Shown one piece after another: positions 55,553 to 64,000 of a stretch of DNA of 64,000 bases. The notes beneath the pieces were generated by a model that saw only the letters and a list, made by a program, of their open reading frames with translations, ran no database searches and had not been told where the DNA came from. This stretch comes from Branchinecta lynchi. Lineage: Eukaryota; Arthropoda; Branchiopoda; Anostraca; Branchinectidae. Every line of letters begins with the position of its first letter. Position 1 is the stretch's first letter. Made by a program: the position numbers and the translations under genes. The DNA lies in the NCBI GenBank assembly GCA_023053575.1, contig JAKZAP010000005.1, positions 3,906,001 through 3,970,000 of the forward strand. The letters are read 5' to 3'.

Positions 55553-56285
55553 ATTACCTATTACGAAAACTTCCTGCCACTTCTGCCAATTTCCTGGTTT
55601 CGGCCGAACTCCAGAACTACTTGTCCGGCGGAAAAAGAAAGCTCAAAAACGAACTCGGGGTATCTTCTTTCCCCAATAATACACATCTAATCAACTTCAA
55701 ATAAAAATTTAACTTATAACAAATTTTCCGACTCCAGCCGGATTCCGGTCGAACTAAATTTCCGGGTAAAACATGATTGTCAAACACGGATTCAGCATCT
55801 CTTCTTACCCTTAAATCGGTTATCTAATCAACTAGAAATAAAACTTAAGCCTGGAACAATTTTCCGGTTTTGGCCGGATTCGGGGGGAACTACATGTCCA
55901 GGTAGAAATTTTTTTCACATAAGTGTTCAGCATGTCTTCTAGCCCTAAATCGAACATATAATCAACTCCAAATAAAACTTTTAATTTTAACAAGCTTTCC
56001 GGTTTGGGCCGGATTCCGGGCGAACTACTTGTCCGATGACAGAATGGTTTTCACCATCGTGTTCAGCATGTCTTCTTACCCCGTAATCGACTATCAAATT
56101 AGCTATTTCAAAATATTTTGTTTGCCCCTTAATTTGAACCCCTTCCCCCACCCCTAAATGTAGAGCTACAAAGCCCATCCACGAACTTCACTGGTCCGAC
56201 GACCCAACGAACCCTCACACCAAGTTTCATCAAGATATCTCATTGCCTTCGAGCGTTATCGTGCTTACGGACGGACGGACGGACA
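55553..56285 (+). mobile_element. Family B element, copy B8 (both ends lost)
   Basis: Five units starting in a terminal section (ACTTCCTGCCACTTCTGCC) and ending in the head module and ACGGACGG tract. The GGGATCCC ends are absent. Confidence 0.7.
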
Positions 56286-56873
56286 GAGCCACTTAAATTA
56301 CCGAACTCAGTAACTAGAGTGAACCAAATAATGAATTCGTACCACCGAAAAACTAACTAAAAAAATAAGGAGCAGATTGGGAGCGGTAAAACAACCGAAT
56401 TTCGTAATGGAATAAAACTCTTGTTAGAAACATCTAAAATCCAGCAAGTCTAGAAACAGACAGGAAACAGATACGGACTAAACAAAAATCCGATGAATTA
56501 CTGAATTCGGTCACGAATCCGAAACCAAATGAATCTGATTGATGACCGAATTATGAAATTGACTGACCGAATCCGATAGAACAGATATGGACTTGTGACA
56601 AGTCCAAGGAATTACCGAGTTCGGTAACGAATGAGACCAAATAAACACGTTAAATCACCGAATTTACGAAGGGACGGACCGAATGCGGTGAAATTGATAC
56701 GGACTGACCAAAAGTTGGATGAATTACCAAATTCGATGCAGAATGGGAACCAAAAAACACGTCCATGTGGGAACAAAAGATTTTATAAAACGGGCATCGC
56801 GGCTTCGCCGCGAAAATTTGACCGAATGACCAAAATGTAGGGGGGGGGCTCTGCCCCCCCCTTCTTCAGGACG
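56286..56873 (-). mobile_element. Repeat G / hAT-like element with ACCGAATTCGGT words
   Basis: The left part matches 36945-37090. The middle has several ACCGAnTTCGGT-like palindromes (near 56297, 56505 and 56609), roughly 100 bp apart. The right end, read in complement, is CAGGGGCGTCCTGAAG with G/C homopolymers, like the end at 35508. One terminus only; no target duplication seen. Confidence 0.5.
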
Positions 56874-57182
56874 CCCCTGTTCGCTCGGCACAAGGCGATT
56901 CTTCATCGCTCGAAGAGTTAGTCATCAAGAGTATTCACAAGCTCATTACAGCGCCCAGTGAAAATAAATAGGTAAAGTGGGCGCTCACAGAGCGCTCAGT
57001 CAAAATAAATGAAACAAGCGTGGCGCTCTGCGAGCGCCCGAGTACACAAACTGAGCTAAACTGGGCGCACGCCCAGTAAAGCTATTAATGGCGGGGTTGT
57101 ACAGAAAACTTCAGTAAGGCTAGTTCAGGTCACCAAGAGACTGAGTTGACATCCAGATTGGACATCGGCGGTACAGGGGACT
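56874..57182. other. GAGCGC-rich short repeats
   Basis: Several GGGCGC/GAGCGC words with AAAATAAAT between them (56955-57085) suggest a small degenerate tandem repeat; no gene. Confidence 0.4.
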
Positions 57183-57186
57183 TTAA

Positions 57187-59385
57187 GTTCAATGGGCGGA
57201 TCAAACAATCATGATGCCACATTACCACCCCCTAGAATACAATGTTTCGACAAACATAAGCAGTTTCTTTATAAGGCTCCGCTCAAGTGTCATATACCGA
57301 TCACTTTTCGGTCAGTCTGTCGGTCTGTGTGTCAGGCCACTAATCTCGAGTTAGGGTACTTCCAGATGTACTAGGACAATGAAACTTGGCAGACGTATTA
57401 GGGACCCTACCGAACTAACTTAGAAATAGTTACTTCCCCGATTCAACCACCATGGGGGGAGTGGAGGGAGGGGGAATCCGGAATATTGATATATTTTCAA
57501 CTTTTGAACCGGGAATCGGATCTCAATGAAACTTGATCTTTGGAAAGACCTCCTGTCTCAGATGTCACACTTCACGTCCGGAATGGATCCGGTGACTTTG
57601 GGGGGAGATGGAGGGGGGGGGACCGGAAATCGTGCGTCATATTCAGAACTGATGGATCGGGATGAAACTTGGTGGGAAGAACAAGCACAAGCCCAGACAA
57701 GACCGGATCGGATCAGAGCACTGTGGGGGGAGTTGGAGGGAGGGTTCCGGAATTCCGGTGATCCCGACTTAAGATGCTTACACATGTGCTAGGACGGTGA
57801 AACTTGGCAGGCATATTAGGAACCGGACCAAACTAACTTGGAAACAGTCACTTCCCCGATCCGACCACCGTGGGGGAGTGGAACGAGGGGGAATCCGGAA
57901 TATTGACGTATTTATAGTTTTTGAACGGGGAATCGGATCTTGATGAAACTTGATATTTGGAAAGACCTCGTGTCTCAGATGTCACACTTCAAGTCCGGAA
58001 TGGATCCAGTGACTTTAAAGGGAGTTGGAGCGGGGAACAGGAAATAGTGTGACGTGTTCAGAGTGGACGGATCGGGATGAAACTTGGTGGGAAGAACAAG
58101 CACGGGCCCCAGACACACAGTTGACAAGACCGGACAGGATCAGAGCACTCTAGGGGGAGTTGGAGGGAAGGTTCCGGAATTCCGGTGGTCCCGACTTAAG
58201 ATGCTTACACATGTGCTAGGACGGTGAAACTTGGCAGGCATATTAGTGACCCAACCAGACTAACTTGGAAATAGTCACTTCTCCGATCCGACTACCGTGG
58301 GCAGAGTGGCGGAGGGGGGACCCGGAATATTGATGTATTTATAACTTTTGAACGGGGAATCGGATCTTAATGAAAATTGACATTTGGAAAGACGTCGTGT
58401 CTAAGATGTCCCATTTCAAGTGCGGACAGGATCCGATCAATGTGGGGGAGTCGGGGGGGGGGGGGGCGAAATTTTATGACACACTTGGAATATAACGATT
58501 GGGATAAGACCTGGTGGGAAGAACAAGCGTAAACCCTAGATGCATCAGTGATAGAACCGGACCGGGAATTCCGGTGATCGCAGTTTAAGGTAGGCTACTT
58601 CCAGATGTGCTAGGACGATGAAAATTGGCTTGAACATTAGAGACTTGACAAGATTGGCTTAGAAATTGTCACTTCCCAGATCCGACCATCCCTTAAAGTA
58701 CTCATCTTAACCGCAAAGTACAAAAAATACGTTTACGCAAAACCTACATTTTCATGATCTCCTTGAACCCATGATCATTTTTGGATAATTACAGAAGAAA
58801 AAATTTACTAAACGATACAATCTCGTGATTTCAAAGGGCCCATCGTCATTCTTAATTACCAAGTCTTGCAATTGCCATGTGAGCTTCCAGCTCTTGTTTC
58901 TTATCTGTTCATTGTTATTATATACTCTGGATTATTTGTATTGTTGAAAAATATTCATATCAACGATGTTAACTGAGAATTCCTTATAAGCTCTGGAATC
59001 AGCTGCAAGTAGGTCGGTTATATTTGTAGATTTTGGCAGTTTGGCACATCCAGAAAAAAAAAATTCTTCTGTACTACAAACAACTGAAACTTTCATCAGA
59101 TAACACTAGAACAATCTGCCAGCTACAAAGACGGTTTATTTGAGCAGCCATGACACTCTCGTCACTCAGCTCTACAAAAGATTGATTTTCGTACATAGCC
59201 AAGAGTTTTTGAATTTCCGTGCTTTGCAATACCATACTCTGAAATCGTCTCCGCCAATACGCCGAAGACTCAATGACAAGCGATAACAAGAACACGGTTT
59301 ATTTCTGAAGCGCTATCTAGTGGAAGTGAGAAATGTGTATGTGTGACATTAAAAAATTAAAGCATAGTTAATGCCCATTGTGCTT
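57187..59385. mobile_element. Family D element, copy D3, split by A9
   Basis: Starts after TTAA (57183-57186) with GTTCAATGGGC and resumes after A9 at 58900, aligning with D1 (TTCATTGTTATTATATACTC). It ends GCCCATTGTGCTT near 59385. The right TTAA is degraded to TTTT. Removing A9 gives about 580 bp. Confidence 0.7.
57282..58899 (-). mobile_element. Family A element, copy A9, nested in D3
   Basis: GAAACTTGGC-type motifs at 57381, 57799, 58225 and 58620 give unit lengths of 418, 426 and 395. Within one unit related motifs at 57381, 57528, 57664 and 57799 show ~140-bp monomers. The left hairpin arm is lost; the right end is the complement of AACAAGAGCTGGAAGCTCA. Confidence 0.8.
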
Positions 59386-59610
59386 TTATGTTTCCAGCTT
59401 GCCAGATTGATAGAAAGAGGCAGGCTATTTTAACATAAAAGAATTTGTTGATAAGAGTTTTCTTCTAGGGCTAGGTAAAAAAAAAATCGGCTTCGTTAGC
59501 AATGAGAGAGGATGTAATGATTATTGCAATACGTCATTTGAATTCGTTTTTGGTTTTGGTTTTTAACTATAAATTCAGAACAAGTCTGTTCCGTTTCAAG
59601 TTCTTTTTTT
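59386..59610. other. No recognised feature
   Basis: AT-rich. Confidence 0.4.
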
Positions 59611-59622
59611 TCTGGATGATCA

Positions 59623-60258
59623 ATATTCTTTGAGCCCAAGCTGACTTTGAAACATTTATTCAAACAATGTTTACAACGGATACGTCAGCTATGATTTTTC
59701 ATCAGCGATATTTCGGCCCTTCTTGGCAAGGGTCCTCGTCAGGCTGTCATTCCTCCGGTTCAACTTCGGGGAAGGAAACAAACCTGTAATAAATAACTGA
59801 AGCTTCTACCGACTATAAATATCTTATTAAAGTAAATTATCTTCAAATACCACTATACTGAAAAAACTAGTCCTGAAATTTAATTTTTGACAACGACGCT
59901 GTTTTTACTGCACGATTGGGGCGATGACAGGAAAGGGTTTTTTCTGCATTTTGATCAACTTCGGTTTTTTTTTATTAATAAGGGGCTGAAAACTTAAATA
60001 TTGTTTATTTAATTTTTCATTTTTATTTCTTTATTTAAGTTTTCAGCCCCTTATTAATAAAAAAAACCGAAGTTGATCAAAATGCAGAAAAAAACCTTTC
60101 CTGTCATCGCCCCAATCGTGCAGTAAAAACAGCGTCGTTGTCAAAAATTAAATTTCAGGACTAGTTTTTTCATTATAGTGGTATTTGAAGATAATTTACT
60201 TTAATAAGATATTTATAGTCGGTAGAAGCTTCAGTTATTTATTACAGGTTTGTTTCCT
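59623..60258. mobile_element. Penelope-like insertion with ribozyme end and long palindrome
   Basis: TCTGGATGATCA flanks it at 59611-59622 and 60259-60270, an exact 12-bp target duplication. The left part is the ribozyme-bearing end (minus orientation) running into GGTTCAACTTCGGGGAAGG. The right part is the palindrome described separately. No coding frame. Confidence 0.75.
59703..59746 (-). ncRNA. Hammerhead ribozyme motif (copy c)
   Basis: Minus strand: CAGC, CTGACGA, GGACCCTT/AAGGGCC stem II, GAAA, TATC, GCTG, again 44 nt. All core bases are intact. Confidence 0.7.
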
Positions 60259-60260
60259 TC
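59771..60260. repeat. Near-perfect palindrome, ~229-bp arms
   Basis: Left arm 59771-59999 and right arm 60033-60260 are reverse complements with very few mismatches, around a 33-nt AT-rich loop. The outermost arm sequence is GAAGGAAACAAACCTGTAAT. Any transcript would form a long double-stranded hairpin. Confidence 0.95.
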
Positions 60261-60270
60261 TGGATGATCA

Positions 60271-60754
60271 GTTCTTTTTTCGGAAAGGGTCGAATTTAAC
60301 CACTGTCATGTAGGCCTACCAACTTCCGGCAAAATGTCTCATCTTTTTCAGGATTCGTCGTGAACAAAACAGAGGGCAGATCCATGATAAAACATTTGGG
60401 ATCCAAAAAGACGTTCTAATCATAAAGGATTCCACAACACTTTATATTCAGCCTACTGGAAGGAAAGGCGCGCCATTTTATTCGGGTTTTAGGCTTGGAA
60501 TTTCGGGGCTTGAGCATCATTAAAAGCTAGAGTTTGTTGGGGGGAAGTGGTATTTTGCACAAAAATAGTCATAGCCAACTTCAAGGTCAATTAAGTCCCT
60601 ACTTCCGATATTCTGTTGTTGTTTTTTCAACGCTGCGAGATAGCCATGTGATTACAGATTGTGTCATCAGTTCAGAAAAAAATATTCTTGGACCATTTAG
60701 AAAACCTCGATAGATTGACAAATTCAGCATTTAGCCGTTAGCGAAGAAACAAAA
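60271..60754. other. No recognised feature
   Basis: DCAKD intron DNA. Confidence 0.4.
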
Positions 60755-60759
60755 CACAC

Positions 60760-60822
60760 TTTAGTCGACGAAGCCGAACAAAGACTGCTGCGACACGTCA
60801 CGTTGCCCAGGCAACGTAGGTA
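60760..60822. repeat. Dispersed repeat K with X-box-like palindrome, copy 2
   Basis: Matches copy 1 at 20010-20072, including the perfect palindrome CGTTGCCCAGGCAACG (60801-60816) and CGACGAAGCCGAACAAA. Confidence 0.6.
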
Positions 60823-60927
60823 TAGTTTAAAGCTCGTTTTCTCAGTTTTTAGGATTCGGTAGAATTTGTGAAAGATTCGGTAAAATTTTTGGTCCTGCAC
60901 CCCCTCAACGAAAATGCACTTGCAGCG

Positions 60928-61131
60928 CCCGTGGTCGTCGGGTCCCTGATATGCCTGCCAAGTTTCATCGTCATAATACATCTGTGTGTACCTTAACTCA
61001 GGATCACCAAAATTCCCGTACCCCCCACTCCAACTACCCGTGCTCGGGTCCGGTCCGATTTTGTCAATGGTGAATCTAGGGCTTGTGCTTGTTCCTCCCG
61101 TCAAGTTTCATGCGGGTCTCTCCACTGAATG
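60928..61131 (+). repeat. Family A fragment
   Basis: GTCGGGTCCCTGATATGCC to CTCTCCACTGAATG matches part of a long unit in plus orientation, directly beside minus-oriented A10. Confidence 0.65.
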
Positions 61132-61136
61132 TAACG

Positions 61137-63421
61137 TTTTTATGGAACTTGCCTACCGGCCAAGTGCCATATACCGATCACTTTTCCGTCGGTCTGTCGG
61201 TCGGTCAGTCCGGTGTTTGCGAGTTAGGGTACTTTCAGATGTGCCAGGACTATGAAACTTGGCAGGCATATCAGGGACCCAATCAAACTAACCTGGAAAT
61301 AATTAGTTTCCCGATCCGACCATCTGGGGGGGGGGGTGAGGGCGGGGGAATCCTGAGAATTGAGTAGTTTTTGTCAAACCCCTACCCCTTTCTTCACAGT
61401 AGTAGCTATAGCTCTGCACGTGAATGACGAAATTCTCTGCTTAAATCTATGAGCGTCGGCAGAGAGAGCTAGTGTAATCGATGGTCGAAGGGGTTGGTCT
61501 ATGGTTCAAGCTTTTTGTCACACTTTTTCGAGTTAGGGTACTCCCAGATGTGCTAGACGATTAAACTTGGCAGGCATATCAGGGACCCGGCCAAACCAAC
61601 CTAGAAATAATCAGTTTCCCGATCCGAACATCTGGGGGGGGGGGGTGGAGGGCGGGGAAATCCTGAATGTTAAGTGGTGTGTAACTTTCGAACGGGTGAT
61701 CGGATTGGAATGAAACTTAACACCTGAATAAATGACATATCTCTGATGTTTCATTTGAAGTCCGGACCGGATTCGACACTATGGGCGAATTGGGGGGGGG
61801 GGAGACCGGAGATCCCAAGAAACGGTTAAGCATTGTCCTAATAGGTGTAATAAGGTGAATAGCGCTATACGCGATGTTTACGTCTTAATACACACGCCTG
61901 GTCAAATACAACCCAAGAGGTTCTTATCAATGCGGCATCCGGTGTTGCCAAGGTAATACAATTTTTCGAGCTATAAAAATATCCGAAAAGGTTCTTAGTA
62001 CTACTTGAAGCACACAAGTACAATATAACGCAAATTATACTGTAAAAATAGCTATTAAAATAACGGATGGACAGTATTGATCCTCGAATTGAGGAAAAGC
62101 CGTCGTAATAGAACAAAAACGTGTTTTTTTAAGAAAAGTTGTTTCTTTAGCTTCCAACAAAGTAGAACTGTTGTGATTTCTTTGGCAACCCTGACGACGC
62201 TGCGCCTCTCCTCGGCCCGCTGGCGGAACCAACCAAGCGATCTGATTGGCCCTGCATAAGCCAGAATAGAACGCTAGTCTGTTATCCTTATTCACCTTAT
62301 TACAGCGCGCTCCGAGGAAAAGAGGAATATGTAATAAGTCTTATACGCGGTAATACACCTTATTACACCTATTAGGAAAATGCTTTAGGGATCCGGACAC
62401 TTGGGGGGGGGGGAGTTTCTCGGAATTCCGGTAATGGCGGTTCTGGGGATTTCCGCGACGAAACTTGGGAGGTACATTTGTAAATACAAATTTACTCAAT
62501 CCGGTAGTAATGGGGGGAGCAGAGGGAGACGAAATCCGGAATATTGAGTCATGCGTAACTTTCTTTGGAACAGGAGATCAGATTTGACTGAAATTTTGTA
62601 ATTGAACAGAGGACATGTCTCTGGTGATCTTGTTCATGTCCAGACCGGGTCTGACAACAACTGGGGGGGGGGGGATACGTGACCGGCTTAGACTGGAGAG
62701 ATCAGGATGGAACATTGTGGGAATAACAAATAGATGCTCCGGATAAATCATTTACAGAGCCGGGTGGGCTCTGGCGACTATGGGGGGAGTTTGAGGGGGG
62801 GGGTCCGGAATTCCCGTGATTGCGAGTAAAGGTACTTCCAGATGTGCTAGGACGATTAAACTTAGCTAGAATATTAGAAATTCAATAAGATTGGCTTATA
62901 AATCGCCACTTTCCAAATCCGACCATTCATTAAAGTACAAACCATGACCACAAATTAAGAAAAATACTTTTAAGCAAAATATGCATTTTCACGATCCCCA
63001 TGAGCCATTTTTGCCTCAAGGGTTTTGCCTAGAAATTAAGTTCTAGCTCCCTTAAAGTGCACATCTTCACCGCAAGGTCTAAAATTACTTTTAATCAAAC
63101 GATACATCTCAACCCATGATCATATGTGCCACAAGAGTTTTTCAAAAAAAAAAAATATTCTAGCACCCTTAAAGTGCGCGTTTTAACCGAAAAGTGAAGA
63201 AAAAAACACATGTTTGACCAAACGGTATACATCAATGATCCCTAAGAGCCTGCTATCGTTTTTGCCTCATGGGTTTTGCTTACAGATGAATTTCTAGCGC
63301 CTTTAAAGTGCGTATCATTACAGCCAAGTTCAACAATAAAATGCTTTTCTTCCAAAAGTACTTTTGATCAAACAATACATCTCAACCCGTGCAAGTGCCA
63401 TATGAGCTTACAGCTCTTGTT
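61137..63421 (-). mobile_element. Family A element, copy A10, split by a TA-flanked MITE
   Basis: Hairpin end with one mismatch (TATGGAACTTG, CAAGTGCCATA), TCGG tract, long units, then four ~118-bp units (CCTTAAAGTGC words near 63050, 63170 and 63300), and the end complement of AACAAGAGCTG. Both termini are present. Target of the 557-bp insert below. Confidence 0.8.
61829..62385. mobile_element. Tc1/mariner-like MITE in A10
   Basis: Inverted ends AGCATTGTCCTAATAGGTG and AGCATTTTCCTAATAGGTG continue as TAATAAGGTG in both. TA flanks both sides (61827-61828 and 62386-62387). A second TTATTCACCTTATTAC lies internally at 62288. TA duplication with no coding sequence suggests a non-autonomous Tc1/mariner-type element; short frames on both strands are not transposase. 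Confidence 0.8.
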
Positions 63422-63452
63422 AAATGTAATAAAGAATATCCATACATACATC

Positions 63453-63751
63453 CTGTTCCCCCTCAAACTCCCCTCCCCTCCCACATTCATCGGATTTGGT
63501 CTGTATTTAAATGGGAATCTGAGACATGGGATCTTTCCAATATTCGATCATCCGTTCGAAAGTTATACATACCTCAAGATTCCGGATCCTCCCTTCCTTC
63601 ACTCCCCCCACGATGGTCGGATCGAGGAGCTGACTGTTTCCAAATTAATCTGGTCGGGTCCCTCATATATGCCTGCCAAGTTTCATCCTCCTAGCCCACC
63701 TGCAAGTACCCAAACTCGCTATCACCGGTCCGGTGATACACCGGACCGGTG
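63453..63751 (+). repeat. Family A fragment A11 ending in a perfect hairpin
   Basis: A partial long unit (CACATTCATCGGATTTGG through CCTGCCAAGTTTCATCC) ends at 63723-63751 in CACCGGTCCGGTG, ATA, CACCGGACCGGTG, a 13-bp perfect stem. Confidence 0.7.
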
Positions 63752-63824
63752 TGACACATGGAAAAGTGACTGCGAGTGCCACAAAAATCTGGTTGCAGAA
63801 CGATCGCTTGTGAAAAAGTCTTAC

Positions 63825-64000
63825 CTTGTAAAAGGCATTTCAAAACTGAAAAGATCATCTGCTTGTGTATTTTGGGATGTGTGATCTTGTTCAGAAGCTT
63901 TCTCTTATCGGCGTCCTCGAAAATAAGTTTCCCCAGCTTCTGTCGGTCAAGGGTACCGTCGTCATGGAAGACACCAGCACCAAAATGCCTTCGGATTTCA
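63825..64000 (-). CDS. DCAKD: Dephospho-CoA kinase domain protein, exon running off the window
   Basis: Donor GTAAGA from 63824. 176 nt are open to the window edge (EIRRHFGAG, DDGTLDRQKLGKLIF, KRKLLNKITHPKIHKQM). The DG.LDR..L..xIF and LxxITHP blocks are diagnostic of dephospho-CoA kinases (CoaE fold), which phosphorylate the ribose 3'-OH of dephospho-CoA in the last step of CoA synthesis. Animal DCAKD is a single-domain relative of the kinase half of COASY. The P-loop (GLTGGIxSGKS) exon lies beyond the window. The split codon CAA-G continues as Gly in the exon at 54272-54359. Confidence 0.95.

Overview
This is a stretch of metazoan, almost certainly invertebrate, nuclear genome. It has spliced genes with long introns, non-LTR retrotransposon remains, many terminal-inverted-repeat elements, simple-sequence repeats and satellite arrays. 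There are no operons, Shine-Dalgarno sites or long bacterial reading frames. The species cannot be named from the sequence alone.

Two genes are certain, and they converge near 46 kb. On the plus strand, 44432-45643 is an apparently single-exon coding sequence for a three-CCCH-finger protein of the ZC3H10 type. On the minus strand lies the 3' part of DCAKD (dephospho-CoA kinase domain protein). Its exons are 63825-64000 (running off the window), 54272-54359 and 46596-46908, and the reading phases join exactly. Its two introns (about 7.4 and 9.5 kb) are filled with mobile DNA. The two 3' ends appear to lie within roughly 50 bp of each other. Less certain is an unrecognised minus-strand gene with phase-compatible exons at 17006-17229 and 11459-11616. 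A possible terminal exon lies at 25393-25597, also on the minus strand.

Nearly everything else is mobile or tandem DNA. Family A has about ten copies plus fragments. Its ends carry short hairpins, and its body is built from ~118-bp units and ~420-bp units; each 420-bp unit is itself three diverged ~140-bp monomers. Family B has eight or nine copies, GGGATCCC palindromes at the ends and arrays of a ~137-bp unit. A and B share a head module (TCCG repeats, then ATAACT-TCGAA, then GATGAAACTTGG). Both look like non-autonomous, Helentron-like elements, but this is inference. Four elements with 8-bp target duplications look hAT-like (1313-1483, 36134-36756, 37705-38027, 38170-39034); the last three form a foldback cluster. 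Other elements have TA, TTAA or 3-bp target duplications. Decayed LINE reverse transcriptase genes lie at 5.1, 6.8, 27.9, 34.8 and 52 kb.

The most notable finding is a set of four compact, 44-nt hammerhead ribozyme motifs at three loci (28854-28897, 29511-29554 minus, 29614-29657, 59703-59746 minus). They sit in an element family with 12-13-bp target duplications and head-to-head palindromic structure, as expected of Penelope-like retroelements. Other structures are a 2.1-kb satellite of ~46-bp hairpin-forming units with a 533-bp higher-order duplication (39.6-41.7 kb), a palindrome with ~229-bp arms (59771-60260), and nested insertions that give a relative chronology.
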